Assembly: GCA_934590165.1 (NCBI GenBank)
Contig: CAKTOO010000012.1
Location: 1-64,000, forward strand
DNA: 64,000 bases
Reading direction: 5' to 3'
From: an uncultured Dysosmobacter sp.
Lineage (GTDB): Bacteria; Bacillota; Clostridia; Oscillospirales; Oscillospiraceae
Numbering within the stretch: position 1 is the stretch's first letter; every line of letters starts with the position of its first letter. This document shows, in pieces, positions 42,923-51,767 of this stretch. A program made the position numbers and the translations under genes. The notes below the pieces were generated by a model, which was not told the DNA's origin, made no database searches, and worked only from the letters and a program-made list of their open reading frames with translations.

Positions 42923-43965
42923 TCCTTCGTATCCTCCTTCAGGGGTAATTCCTGTTTTCCGAACAGCCGTGTCAGCCCATCGGCAAAGCCGGAGAGCCGC
43001 GCGGCCACAGATGCGTAATCCATACGGGTGGGGCCCACCACGCCGATGAGACCCCGCATATCCTCGCCGATATCATAGCTTGCCACCACGACACTGGTGT
43101 TTTTCAAGGCGTCGCTGACGTTTTCCGGCCCGATGAGGATCTTCATGGGGCCGTCATCCGGCAGCGGCAGGTTTTCCTTGCTGTCTGTCATAAAGCTCAT
43201 CAGCTGGTGGGCCTTGTCGGCGTCCCGGAACTCCGGCAGCTTCAAAAGCTCCTTGGTCCCGGCGGTGACGATCTCCCGCTGGCCGGCCTCCTCCAGGGAG
43301 TCCGCCGCGTAGGAAATGGTCTGGGACAGCAGCAAAAACAGCTGGGGCGGGATCTGCTCCGCCACATTCATGAGCCGCTGGTTCATCTCCGCCGGAGAGA
43401 CACCGGTAAAATGTCCGTTCAGCAGATTCACCAGGGTGGGCAACTGGTCCAGGTCCACCTTCAGCTGCAAACGCAGCAGCTGGCTTTTCACCCGGTCGTC
43501 GCTCATCATCATGACCACGATGCAGCTGCGCTCATCCACCGGCAGCAGCTCAAAGCGCTTGGCAGTGAGAGTCTTGCAGCCGGTGACGCTCATGTATGCG
43601 GGATAGTTCACAAAGGAGCTCACCGCCCGACCCGCCTGGGAGAGGATGTGGTCCAGCTCCTCCATCTTCATTTGCAGGGACTGGTTGATCTTCTCCGTCT
43701 CCGCCAGGCTCAACCGCTGCTGTTCCATCAGCTCGTTGACGTACAGCCGGTAGCCCTTGGGGGAGGGCACCCGTCCGGCGGAGGTGTGGGGCTGCTCCAG
43801 ATAGCCCAACTCCACCAGATCCGCCAATTCGTTGCGGATGGTGGCGGAGCTGACTCTGCCGCCCATTTCAGTGGCAATGGCCTTGGAGCCCACCGGCTCG
43901 GCGGTGCGGATATAGTCCTCGATGACGACCTTCAATATTTTCTTTTTCCGGTCCGTCAGTTCCAT
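42919..43965 (-). CDS. hrcA: Heat-inducible transcription repressor HrcA
   Basis: CIRCE-binding repressor of class I heat-shock genes. The N-terminal winged helix (about 1-90) includes TAEPVGSKAIATEMGGRVSS and RNELADLVELGYLEQPHTS, and a GAF-like central domain follows. 348 residues. The perfect CIRCE element 36 bases upstream shows autoregulation and control of the whole hrcA-grpE-dnaK-dnaJ unit. Start 43965 has GGAG upstream. Confidence 0.97.
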   Translation of the reverse strand: MELTDRKKKILKVVIEDYIRTAEPVGSKAIATEMGGRVSSATIRNELADLVELGYLEQPHTSAGRVPSPKGYRLYVNELMEQQRLSLAETEKINQSLQMKMEELDHILSQAGRAVSSFVNYPAYMSVTGCKTLTAKRFELLPVDERSCIVVMMMSDDRVKSQLLRLQLKVDLDQLPTLVNLLNGHFTGVSPAEMNQRLMNVAEQIPPQLFLLLSQTISYAADSLEEAGQREIVTAGTKELLKLPEFRDADKAHQLMSFMTDSKENLPLPDDGPMKILIGPENVSDALKNTSVVVASYDIGEDMRGLIGVVGPTRMDYASVAARLSGFADGLTRLFGKQELPLKEDTKE

Positions 43966-44000
43966 CTCTCCGCTCCCATTCGGCCATTGTTTTCAGGGGG

Positions 44001-44027
44001 TTAGCACTCAATTCCCCCGAGTGCTAA
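44001..44027. promoter_or_regulatory. CIRCE element
   Basis: TTAGCACTC-N9-GAGTGCTAA, an exact match to the HrcA operator, between the promoter and the hrcA start. Confidence 0.98.
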
Positions 44028-44031
44028 AGCG

Positions 44032-44060
44032 AGTTTACCACTGCGGGAAAGTATTGTCAA
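44032..44060 (-). promoter_or_regulatory. hrcA operon promoter
   Basis: Minus-strand -35 TTGACA (44060-44055), 17-base spacer, -10 TAAACT (44037-44032), directly upstream of CIRCE. Confidence 0.9.
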
Positions 44061-44158
44061 TGCATGCTTATAAACAATTTGTGAACAAACAGAAACCTGT
44101 TTTTGAACTTTTGCAGAAAAGGCCGGTTTTCCCGCTGTCTCCCGGTTTTCCGCCAACA

Positions 44159-44186
44159 AAAGCGGCGGGCATTCGCCCGCCGCTTT
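44159..44186 (-). terminator. folT terminator
   Basis: A 12-bp GC-rich stem (44159-44170 with 44175-44186), loop ATTC, followed on the minus strand by TTTT. Confidence 0.9.
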
Positions 44187-44201
44187 CCATTGTTTTCCCG
44201 C

Positions 44202-44801
44202 TCACCAGCGGAGCTTCCCCACCATCTGCCGGGGGACCAGTCCGGCCCGCCGCAGCGCCGGCAGCAGCGCCGCGAACAGCACCACCAGCAGCGCCGTCTG
44301 GAAGGGGAGCATGATGAGGTTTTTCCAGAAGCTGCCGGCGGCCATGACAGACCAGGCCTTTCCGTAGAGAATGGCGGACCACAAAGAGCCCAGCACCACA
44401 TTTTGGATATTAGTCAGCAGTTTTGCCAGGAACACCCGCCGGATGTTGAGCTCCGCCCGGTACAAAAAGAGGGCATAGATCAAAACGCCCAGCATGGTGG
44501 TAAGGGTATAGCCGGGAAAAAAGGGATAGCCGCCGCCTCCGGTGAGGAAAAAGCTGAGGATATCCTCGGAAAAGCCAAACACCACGCCCAGCACCGGGCC
44601 GCACACCAGTGCGCACAGCGCCCGGGCCAGGAAGCCCCAGGTGATCTTGGCACCGCCGAACAGAGGCGCGGACGGAATGTGGCCCAGAACGACGCACAGC
44701 GCGATCATCAGGGCCGCAAAGGTCAGCTTCCGCAGGTCCCGGAGTTCCCGGACAGCATCGCGCCAATAGGCTGCGGAAAACGGATGGGGATAGAGAGACA
44801 T
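44202..44801 (-). CDS. folT: ECF transporter S component for folate (FolT)
   Basis: A 199-residue membrane S component with about six segments. The N-terminal LTFAALMIALCVVLGHIPSA and the later PGYTLTTMLGVLIYALFLYR fit FolT-type components, and the THF riboswitch upstream makes folate the likely cargo. It works with shared energising ATPases and EcfT, which are not in the window. ATG 44801 follows AAGGAAGG; the long open frame upstream runs through the riboswitch and is not coding. Confidence 0.9.
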   Translation of the reverse strand: MSLYPHPFSAAYWRDAVRELRDLRKLTFAALMIALCVVLGHIPSAPLFGGAKITWGFLARALCALVCGPVLGVVFGFSEDILSFFLTGGGGYPFFPGYTLTTMLGVLIYALFLYRAELNIRRVFLAKLLTNIQNVVLGSLWSAILYGKAWSVMAAGSFWKNLIMLPFQTALLVVLFAALLPALRRAGLVPRQMVGKLRW

Positions 44802-44808
44802 AAAAATA

Positions 44809-44862
44809 CCTTCCTTCTGTAAATTTCGGCAGTCCGATACCGGAGCGCCGCACAGAGGAAGG
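44809..44862 (-). promoter_or_regulatory. folT ribosome-binding-site sequestering stem
   Basis: CCTTCCTCTGT (44862-44852 on the minus strand) can pair with ACAGAAGGAAGG (44820-44809), with one bulge. This buries the folT ribosome-binding site, suggesting that the riboswitch acts on translation. Confidence 0.6.
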
Positions 44863-44883
44863 TTTTGGCCGTATCCTGTATGC

Positions 44884-45035
44884 GGCAGCGGGATGCGGAA
44901 CACACACTGCAAGACCGATAGGGTCCTTTCGTCCGGAAAACAACTCCCCGTTTTCCCGGCACTTGATCTTGTTGGGTGACGAGCCAGATGCTCTGCAAGC
45001 AGCAAGATCTTTGACACGTGTGTTCCTACTCTGCC
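44884..45035 (-). ncRNA. Tetrahydrofolate (THF) riboswitch
   Basis: Read on the minus strand: P1 GGCAG/CTGCC, the AGAGTAG start, P2 GAACACAC/GTGTGTTC, then AAGTG, a stem with loop GGGGAGTTG, and the conserved ACGAAAG and GCATCCCGCTGCC 3' end. These match the THF class found upstream of folT and folE. An extra hairpin (GATCTTG/CAAGATC, about 45 bases in all) is inserted between P2 and AAGTG and makes this aptamer longer than usual. Confidence 0.85.
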
Positions 45036-45078
45036 TTTATGATGCCATGATATTCCATTTGTATGGAAATAGCAATAG

Positions 45079-45114
45079 AAAAGGTCCCCAAATCTTGCGA
45101 TTTGGGGACCTTTT
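45079..45114 (-). terminator. rnf operon terminator
   Basis: A perfect 16-bp stem (45079-45094 with 45099-45114), loop TTGC, T-run on both strands. It lies 18 bases past the rnfB stop and upstream of the THF riboswitch. Confidence 0.95.
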
Positions 45115-45131
45115 TTCAGTGGAAAATACAA

Positions 45132-46031
45132 TTACTCAGCCTTAGGGGCCTCAGCGGCAGCCTTGGCAGCGGCTTCCGCCGCGGCCTTGGCCTTCTCAGC
45201 CTGAGCCTTCTTGATGGCCTTGTACTTCTCCTTCTCCTCAGCGGTAGCCACGGGAGAGATGGCGTCACGGGGGCAGACCTTGGTGCAGAGCTTGCAGCCC
45301 ACGCACTTGTCATAGTCGATGACGGCTACACCGTTCACCACATGGATGGCGTCCTTCTTGCACTCCTTCTGGCACAGGCCGCAGCCGATGCAGGAGTTGG
45401 AGCAGACGCTCATGGCTGCCTTGCCCTTCTCCTGGTTGGCGCACAGCACGTGGACCTTCTTGGAGGCGGGGACGGAGGTGATCAGGTGACGGGGGCAGGC
45501 CTTGGCACAGGCCATGCAGGCGGTGCACTTCTCGGGGTCCACCACGGCGGCGCCGTTGGGGCCGATGCTCATGGCGCCGAACTGGCAGGCGGCCACGCAG
45601 GAGCCGAAGCCCAGGCAGCCGAAGTCGCACTCCAGGGGGCCGGCGGCCACCTTGGTGGCGGAGATGCAGTCCTTCACGCCCACATACTCAAAGCGCTTCT
45701 TGGCGTTGGTGCCGCCGTTGCAGCGGACGAACGCCACCTGGCGCTCGCCGGTGGGAACTGCCATGCCCATGATTTCGGCGATGGCGGCGGCATTTTCAGG
45801 GCCAGCGGGAGCGCAGGCGTTGACAGGCGCGTCGCCGGCCAGGATGGCGGCAGCGCAGCCGCCGCAGCCGGGATAGCCGCAGCCGCCGCAGTTGGCGCCA
45901 GCCAGGTGGCCCAGAATGGCCTCCTCGCGGGGGTCCTTTTTCACCTCGAAGATCTTGGAGGCGACAGCCAGGATCAAGCCGAACACAGCGCCCAGCACAC
46001 CCAGCAGGATAACAGCATATGCAATATTCAT
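45132..46031 (-). CDS. rnfB: Rnf complex subunit RnfB
   Basis: Iron-sulfur entry subunit taking electrons from reduced ferredoxin. One N-terminal membrane segment (about 3-25) is followed by the four-Cys motif GANCGGCGYPGCGGCA (about 46-61). Further clusters include CTACMACAKACP, CIGCGLCQKECK and CVGCKLCTKVCP. The C-terminal tail (about 265-299) is a repetitive Ala/Lys/Glu segment of unknown role. Last gene of rnfCDGEAB. Confidence 0.97.
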   Translation of the reverse strand: MNIAYAVILLGVLGAVFGLILAVASKIFEVKKDPREEAILGHLAGANCGGCGYPGCGGCAAAILAGDAPVNACAPAGPENAAAIAEIMGMAVPTGERQVAFVRCNGGTNAKKRFEYVGVKDCISATKVAAGPLECDFGCLGFGSCVAACQFGAMSIGPNGAAVVDPEKCTACMACAKACPRHLITSVPASKKVHVLCANQEKGKAAMSVCSNSCIGCGLCQKECKKDAIHVVNGVAVIDYDKCVGCKLCTKVCPRDAISPVATAEEKEKYKAIKKAQAEKAKAAAEAAAKAAAEAPKAE

Positions 46032-46044
46032 CTCAAACGCCTCC

Positions 46045-46632
46045 TTACCAGATCTTCAGGCCGGAGAAGCCCATGAACGCCAGGGCCATCAGACCAGCGG
46101 TGATCAAGGCGATGGGGAAGCCCTCAAACGCCTTGGGATACTCCGCGAACACCAGGCGCTCACGGATGCTGGCGAACAGCACGATGGCCAGCAGGAAGCC
46201 CAGGCCGCCGGTAATGCCGTAGACCACGGACTCAATGAAGTTGTAGTTGTTCTGGATGTTCAGCAGAGCGACGCCCAGCACAGCGCAGTTGGTGGTGATC
46301 AGGGGCAGATACACACCCAGGGCGGTGTACAGGGTGGGCATTGCCTTCTGCAGGAACATCTCAATGAACTGCACCAAAGAGGCGATGACCAGGATGAAGG
46401 CCACGGTCTGCATATACTCCAGGCCCAGCTTCACCAGCAGCAGGTTCACCAGCCAGGTGATGGCAGAAGCCAGACCCATAACAAAGGTAACGGCCACACC
46501 CATGCCGACGGCGGTGTCGACTTTCTTGGAAACGCCCAAGAAGGGGCAGATGCCCAGGAACTGGGAGAAGATAAAGTTGTTTGCCAGAACGGCACCCAGC
46601 GTGATCGCCAGGAGGTTAGTAATCTGTTCCAT
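46045..46632 (-). CDS. rnfA: Rnf complex subunit RnfA
   Basis: Integral membrane subunit, 195 residues with about six segments, paired with RnfE around the membrane iron-sulfur cluster. The conserved NFIFSQFLGICPFLGVSKK (about 20-38) and TNCAVLGVALLN (about 113-124) carry the cluster Cys residues. 15 bases from rnfE and 13 from rnfB. Confidence 0.97.
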   Translation of the reverse strand: MEQITNLLAITLGAVLANNFIFSQFLGICPFLGVSKKVDTAVGMGVAVTFVMGLASAITWLVNLLLVKLGLEYMQTVAFILVIASLVQFIEMFLQKAMPTLYTALGVYLPLITTNCAVLGVALLNIQNNYNFIESVVYGITGGLGFLLAIVLFASIRERLVFAEYPKAFEGFPIALITAGLMALAFMGFSGLKIW

Positions 46633-46647
46633 ACGTTCCTATCCTCC

Positions 46648-47268
46648 TTATTTCTTAGACTTGGACAGTGCCCACTGCATGGCGGCGATCAGGCAGCCAA
46701 GCACCAGGAAGCCGCCCACAGGCAGGGTCAGCATGCCGGCGGGGAACTGAGAGGGGATGATCTGGATGCCCTTGCCGCCGGCGCCCAGCAGGCCGCCGCC
46801 GAAGGTGCCGGCACCCAGCAGCTCGCGGATGATGCACATGGCCAGCAGCACCAGGGTATAGCCGATGCCCTGGAACACGCCGTCGAAGAAGGAGGCCACA
46901 ACGCCGTTCTTGTAGGAGAAGGCCTCGGCACGGCCCAGGATGATGCAGTTCACCACGATCAGGGGGATGAACACGCCCAGGGACTCGGCCAGAGCGGGGA
47001 CAAACGCCTGCAGGAACAGATCCACCATGGTGACGAAGCCGGCAATGACCACGATGAACATGGCGATACGGATCTTGTCGGGCACGATCTTGCGGATAGC
47101 GGAAATGATGACGTTGGACAGCGTCAGAATGACTGTAACAGCCAGGCCCATGCCCAGACCGTTAAAGAACGATGTAGTGATGGCCATGGTGGAGCACATG
47201 CCCAGCACCTGGACCAGAACGGGGTTCTGATACAGGAGGCCATCCATAAACTGCTTCTTCAAATTCAT
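46648..47268 (-). CDS. rnfE: Rnf complex subunit RnfE
   Basis: A 206-residue membrane subunit homologous to RnfA in inverted topology. NPVLVQVLGMCSTMAITTS near the start and LIVVNCIILGRAEAFSYKN hold the conserved Cys residues. The C-terminus is basic (LSKSKK). It is followed closely by rnfA. Confidence 0.97.
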   Translation of the reverse strand: MNLKKQFMDGLLYQNPVLVQVLGMCSTMAITTSFFNGLGMGLAVTVILTLSNVIISAIRKIVPDKIRIAMFIVVIAGFVTMVDLFLQAFVPALAESLGVFIPLIVVNCIILGRAEAFSYKNGVVASFFDGVFQGIGYTLVLLAMCIIRELLGAGTFGGGLLGAGGKGIQIIPSQFPAGMLTLPVGGFLVLGCLIAAMQWALSKSKK

Positions 47269-47288
47269 AAGTGTTCGCTCCTCCCTTC

Positions 47289-47900
47289 TCAGCCCATGAC
47301 GCCGGCCACAGCCAGCGCGGCATTGACGCCGGTGGTGACGCCGCGGCTGGACACGGTGGCGCCGGAGATGGCATCCACGTTCTTGCCCACGGACAGCGTG
47401 CCGTCAGCGGCGCTCTTGCCGATGAACTGGTCCAGGACGCCGTTTTCATTGCTCATAACCTTGGAGCCGATGCCGGAAGTCTCAGAGTTCTTAACGATGG
47501 AAACGCCGGTAACGGCGCCCTCGGCGTCCACGCCGACCATCATTTCGATGTTGCCCTGGGAACCGGAGGACACGATCTTCAGCGCGTAGCCGATGACACT
47601 GCCGCCGGCCTGAGCCTCATAAGCCTCGGTGATGGTGGCGCCGGCGCCGGAAGCGGCGGCGGTCATCTCGTCGGTCAGTTCCACCACAGTGGGAGAGCCC
47701 TCCATCTCAGGCAGGACCTCCTGAATGGCCGCTGCGGTCTTGGTCTTGTTCTTTTCCTCGATGGGCCCCTCGGTGACGCTGTTGACCAGGCCCAGCAGGC
47801 CGGCCACGATCACGCAGGTCACAAACAAAGTCACGGTCAGCTTGATGATATACTTGGGGTCCATATCGACCTTTTCCTTAGTCTTGACTTCGTTGCTCAT
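47289..47900 (-). CDS. rnfG: Rnf complex subunit RnfG
   Basis: A 203-residue extracytoplasmic subunit with one N-terminal membrane segment (about 12-34). The flavinylation motif VDAISGATVSSRGV (about 180-193) binds FMN covalently to Thr. The ATG overlaps the rnfD stop (47897-47900). Confidence 0.97.
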   Translation of the reverse strand: MSNEVKTKEKVDMDPKYIIKLTVTLFVTCVIVAGLLGLVNSVTEGPIEEKNKTKTAAAIQEVLPEMEGSPTVVELTDEMTAAASGAGATITEAYEAQAGGSVIGYALKIVSSGSQGNIEMMVGVDAEGAVTGVSIVKNSETSGIGSKVMSNENGVLDQFIGKSAADGTLSVGKNVDAISGATVSSRGVTTGVNAALAVAGVMG

Positions 47901-48934
47901 TTCGCAGCCGCCTCCTTCTTATCGGATTTTACGACGCCAAAACGAGTGGGCTTGGTGTACTTGTCGATCAGGGCCACACACAGGTTCATGACCATGATGG
48001 AGTAGCAGACGCCCTCGTTATAGGAGCCAAAGTAACGGATGAGCACAGTAAACAGGCCGCAGCCGATGCCAAAGATCAGCTGGCCCTTCTTGGTGACGGG
48101 AGAGGTGGCATAGTCGGTAGCCATGAAGAAAGCGCCCAGGAACAGGCCGCCGCCGAACACGCTGTACAGCATCCAGTCCACGCCGCTGCCGGCCTTGGGG
48201 AACAGGAGAGTCAGCACGGCCACGGTGGCGATGTAGGCCACGGGGGTCTGCCAGTTGATGACCTTGCGCCAGATCAGATACACACCGCCGATGAGCAGCA
48301 GCAGGGCGGAAACTTCGCCCAGGGAGCCGCCGGTCTTGCCCAGGAACATATCCATCACGGAATAGGTCTCCTTCAGGGTGGCGAAGCTGGCCTCCAGGTC
48401 GGCGCCGGAGCCCTTCATCATGCCCAGGGGAGTGGCGTGGGTGACCACGTCAGCCACGGAGCCCATGAGAGGCGCCTTGCCCGCGGCGGGGTCGATCCAG
48501 TGGGTCATGCTGCCGGCATAGCTGCCCAGCAGGAAGGCACGGCCAGCCAGGGCGGGGTTGACAAAGTTCTTGCCGATACCGCCGAAGAGCTGCTTGACCA
48601 CAATGATGGCAAACAGGTCGCCGATGAGGATCATCCAGTAGGGCGTGGTCACGGGGCAGACAAACGCCAGCAGCATGCCGGTGACCACGGCGCTGAGGTC
48701 GCCCACGGACTGGGGCTTCTTCATGACCTTGCGGTACAGCCACTCAAAGAACACGCAGCCCAGCGCGGACACGGCGGTCAGCGTCAGTGCCTTCACGCCG
48801 AAGCACACCACAGCCCAGATCAGGGCGGGCACCATGGCGATGATCACATCCAGCATGATGGAACGGGTCGTCTCGGCAGCGCGGATATGAGGATTGGAAG
48901 TGGCAATGAGCTTCAAATTCTTGTAATCCGTCAT
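47897..48934 (-). CDS. rnfD: Rnf complex subunit RnfD
   Basis: A 345-residue membrane subunit with about nine or ten segments. VTHATPLGMMKG (about 165-176) is the FMN-attachment region (Thr of the ATP motif), FGGIGKNFVNPALAGRAFL is the conserved family block. It overlaps rnfC (48931-48934) and rnfG by four bases. Confidence 0.97.
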   Translation of the reverse strand: MTDYKNLKLIATSNPHIRAAETTRSIMLDVIIAMVPALIWAVVCFGVKALTLTAVSALGCVFFEWLYRKVMKKPQSVGDLSAVVTGMLLAFVCPVTTPYWMILIGDLFAIIVVKQLFGGIGKNFVNPALAGRAFLLGSYAGSMTHWIDPAAGKAPLMGSVADVVTHATPLGMMKGSGADLEASFATLKETYSVMDMFLGKTGGSLGEVSALLLLIGGVYLIWRKVINWQTPVAYIATVAVLTLLFPKAGSGVDWMLYSVFGGGLFLGAFFMATDYATSPVTKKGQLIFGIGCGLFTVLIRYFGSYNEGVCYSIMVMNLCVALIDKYTKPTRFGVVKSDKKEAAAK

Positions 48935-50304
48935 TTGTTCACAGCCTCCTTCTTCTCTTCCGCGGCCTTTTTGGCCTCTGCGGCAGCCTTATCGGCAGCC
49001 ATCTTGTTCTTCACCAGCTGCTTGCCGGTCTTGAACATCTGGGTCAGGTGCATACGGGCAGGGCAGGCATAAGCGCAGGCACCGCACTCCATGCAGTCCA
49101 TAATATGGGCGTCATTCAGCTCATCCACCATGCCCTTGGCGGCATACTGGTACATGAACAGGGGCTCCAGGTGCACGGGGCAGGCGGCAACGCACTTGCC
49201 GCAGCGGATGCACTGGGGATGCTCCACGGTCTGCTCCTCGTTCTCGCAGAACGCCAGGATGGCGCCGGTGCCCTTGGCCACGGGGATGTCGGCGGTGTAC
49301 TGGGCCATGCCCATCATGGGGCCGCCGGCAATGAGCTTGTAAGTGCCGTCCTTCACGCCGCCGCAGGCATCCAGCAGGGCGGAGACAGGGGTGCCGATGG
49401 GGCACTCGATGTTCTTGGGCTCCACGATGCCGCTGCCGGACACGGTGACGACCTTGCGCACCACGGGCATACCCTGGGTGATGGCACGGTAGATGCACAT
49501 GGTGGTGTTGATGTTGAACACGGCGCAGCCGATATTGGAGGGCAGGCCTCCGGGAGGCACCTGCTTGCCGGTGATGGCCTGGCAGAGCTGCTTCTCACCG
49601 CCCTGGGGGTAACGGCAGCGCAGGGGCTCCACCACCACGGGGGCGTTCTTCTCGGCGATGACCTTGTTCATGGCGTCGATGCCGTTTTGCTTGTTGTCCT
49701 CAACGCCGATAACGACCTTGTCCACGCCGAACATCTTTGCCAAATATGTGGCGCCGCCGATGATCTCCTCAGGACGCTCCAGCATGGCGCGGTGGTCGCC
49801 GGTAATATAGGGCTCGCATTCGGCGCCGTTGATGATGACGGTGTCCACCTTGCCGATACCGCCGGAGATCTTCACGTGAGTGGGGAACGTTGCGCCGCCC
49901 ATGCCCACGATACCGGCGTTCTTGACGATCTCCACCATCTCATCGACAGTGAGGGCATCAGGGTCCGCGGGAGCCTGGACTTCTTCGCTGAGCTCATCCT
50001 GGAAATCGTTTTCGATGACCACGGACATCATGTTGCCGCCCATGGAATAGGGACGGGGCTCAACAGCCTTGACCTTGCCGGAAACACTGGCGTGGATGGG
50101 CGCACCCAAGCCACGGAACTCGCCGATCTTCTGGCCCACCTTGACCTGATCGCCCACTTTCACAAGGGGTGTGCAGGGTGCGCCAAAGTGCATCGACATG
50201 GGAATGACCACCTCTGCCGGGGGAGCCAGCTGCTCGATGGCCTTTTCATTGGTCGCGGCCTTCATGTCATGGGGATGAACGCCGCCAAAGAAAGCTTGTG
50301 CCAT
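48931..50304 (-). CDS. rnfC: Rnf complex subunit RnfC
   Basis: NADH-interacting subunit, 457 residues. N-terminal FGGVHPHDMK, a Rossmann-like NADH/FMN region with INGAECEPYITGDHRAML (about 140-157), and two 4Fe-4S motifs, CIRCGKCVAACP and CMECGACAYACP (about 365-415). The tail is Lys/Ala-rich. With ferredoxin, Rnf reduces NAD+ and pumps Na+ or H+. ATG 50304 follows GAGGTG; 43 further upstream codons lie across the promoter and are rejected. Confidence 0.97.
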   Translation of the reverse strand: MAQAFFGGVHPHDMKAATNEKAIEQLAPPAEVVIPMSMHFGAPCTPLVKVGDQVKVGQKIGEFRGLGAPIHASVSGKVKAVEPRPYSMGGNMMSVVIENDFQDELSEEVQAPADPDALTVDEMVEIVKNAGIVGMGGATFPTHVKISGGIGKVDTVIINGAECEPYITGDHRAMLERPEEIIGGATYLAKMFGVDKVVIGVEDNKQNGIDAMNKVIAEKNAPVVVEPLRCRYPQGGEKQLCQAITGKQVPPGGLPSNIGCAVFNINTTMCIYRAITQGMPVVRKVVTVSGSGIVEPKNIECPIGTPVSALLDACGGVKDGTYKLIAGGPMMGMAQYTADIPVAKGTGAILAFCENEEQTVEHPQCIRCGKCVAACPVHLEPLFMYQYAAKGMVDELNDAHIMDCMECGACAYACPARMHLTQMFKTGKQLVKNKMAADKAAAEAKKAAEEKKEAVNK

Positions 50305-50420
50305 TGTCTTCACCTCATTTTTACTCCTGATAGCGTCCAGGGCACATACCGGCTCCGTCCCGCCGGCACGCGGGCCGGGGCGCAATTCTGCCCTGGCGAT
50401 ACTACCACATACTGCGTTTG

Positions 50421-50449
50421 ATTCTACACCCAAACTCGAATTTTGTCCA
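50421..50449 (-). promoter_or_regulatory. rnf operon promoter
   Basis: Minus-strand -35 TGGACA (50449-50444), 17-base spacer, -10 TAGAAT (50426-50421), with a leader of about 110 bases. No Rex-like box was seen nearby. Confidence 0.6.
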
Positions 50450-50555
50450 GACTGTGAACGACAGATTTTGCGGAAATAAGCCGTTTTTTTGCGGGGTAAT
50501 TTGTGATTTTACACATTTTTCTCAGCCACACCTTCCGCCCCGCGGGGCTGTTCTC

Positions 50556-50584
50556 TTGTCAGGGGCAAAAAAGCATGGTATAAT
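50556..50584 (+). promoter_or_regulatory. Promoter of the DUF975 gene
   Basis: -35 TTGTCA (50556-50561), 17-base spacer, -10 TATAAT (50579-50584). The 50450-50555 stretch between the divergent promoters contains no gene. Confidence 0.8.
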
Positions 50585-50654
50585 ATTAAATCAAACATTC
50601 ATTCCGGCCCGGACCGTGTGCAGAACGGGCCTGCTGATTTTGGAGGCCTTTACC

Positions 50655-51503
50655 ATGATGGTACAGCAAATCGACCGAAAACAACTGAAACGGGATTCCA
50701 GGGCGCTCCTGCGCACGGCCCAGGTCTCGCCCATGGCCATGACGGCCCTGTATCTGGGTCTCGTTCTGGTGCTGGACGCGGCGGATGTGGTATCCGGCGG
50801 CAGCGCGGCCCTGGGGATCGGGAGCCTTCTGAGCACCTTTGTCTCCGTGCTGACCTGGCTGGTGGGCATCGTGCTCTCCGCGGGCTTCGTCCTGTACTGC
50901 ATGGCCATCCGCCGGGGAGAGCGGGCGGAGTTTTTGACGCTGTTCGACGGCTTTTCCTTCGTGGGCAAGGTCATCGGCCTGAACATCGTCATCACGGTGT
51001 TCATCGCCCTGTGGTCCATGCTGTTCGTCATCCCCGGCATCGTGGCCGCTTACCGTTACCGCTTTGCCCTGTACAATCTCTATGAAAACCCAAGTATTGG
51101 CATCATGGAGGCCTTGAACATGAGCAAGTGCCAGACCACGGGCTACAAGATGCAGCTTTTCATGCTGGACCTGAGCTACTTCGGCTGGACGTTCCTGGCC
51201 TCCCTTCCCGCCGCCCTGCTGGAGTGGTGCGTGTCCTACCAGGAGCTCTGCTCTATTCTGGGTGCCGCCTCCGCCTCCGGTCTCATCACCTCCCTGCTGG
51301 CCCTGCCGGACCTCACCTGGATCTTCATCATCGACCTCTGGAGTCTGGCGGTGTCCCTGTTCTACCTGCCCGCCTACCAGTGCACGGAACTGGGCTACTT
51401 CGACATTGCCAAGTCCACCTCCGGCGTGGGCTTCGGCGCGGAGCCGCCCCGGCAGGACGGCTGGAACGGCCGCATCCACCCCGATGACCCGGGCGGCTGG
51501 TAA
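50655..51503 (+). CDS. DUF975 family membrane protein
   Basis: A 282-residue protein with about five or six membrane segments. The N-terminal RKQLKRDSRALLR and the middle LWSMLFVIPGIVAAYRYRFA are characteristic of DUF975. The C-terminal tail is hydrophilic and ends PDDPGGW. Function unknown; it probably forms or remodels membrane assemblies. The start at 50655 has GGAGG eight bases ahead; a second ATG follows immediately. The region after it holds repeated hairpins. Confidence 0.82.
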   Translation: MMVQQIDRKQLKRDSRALLRTAQVSPMAMTALYLGLVLVLDAADVVSGGSAALGIGSLLSTFVSVLTWLVGIVLSAGFVLYCMAIRRGERAEFLTLFDGFSFVGKVIGLNIVITVFIALWSMLFVIPGIVAAYRYRFALYNLYENPSIGIMEALNMSKCQTTGYKMQLFMLDLSYFGWTFLASLPAALLEWCVSYQELCSILGAASASGLITSLLALPDLTWIFIIDLWSLAVSLFYLPAYQCTELGYFDIAKSTSGVGFGAEPPRQDGWNGRIHPDDPGGW

Positions 51504-51519
51504 GCCCCTAACAGCGTAC

Positions 51520-51755
51520 AAGTCCCCGGCGGGTTTTAGAACCCGCCGGGGACTTCAGTTTGCCGGAAAAATCTTTTCCGACAAACTGAAGCAAGTTTTT
51601 CTAAGCTTAAAAGCTTAGAAAAACTTATGATCAAAAACGAAAGACACCCCTCCTGGGTTTCTTTCGTAACTATCTTCCTTCCCGTCGCGCAAGGTTTCCA
51701 GGGCTATCGGCAGCATACAAAGTCCCCGGCGGGTTTTAGAACCCGCCGGGGACTT
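51520..51755. repeat. Cluster of tandem hairpins with an exact 200-base repeat
   Basis: Two identical 16-bp hairpins (51520-51555 and 51720-51755, loop TTAG) start exactly 200 bases apart. Between them are a long stem with one mismatch (51554-51590), a perfect 16-bp stem (51593-51608 with 51611-51626) and a weaker one near 51636-51670. The last copy has T6 and probably ends both the DUF975 gene (+) and, in reverse, the ECF gene (-). Confidence 0.9.
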
Positions 51756-51767
51756 TTTTGCGCTTCT

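Noticed and set aside
44802..45131. Longer folT (309 residues) including the upstream open frame
   Set aside because: The extension runs through the THF riboswitch and the rnf terminator region and shows no protein homology; the ATG at 44801 has a good ribosome-binding site.
51520..51755. Possible CRISPR array
   Set aside because: Only two identical units 200 bases apart and different hairpins between; no regular repeat-spacer pattern and no cas genes.
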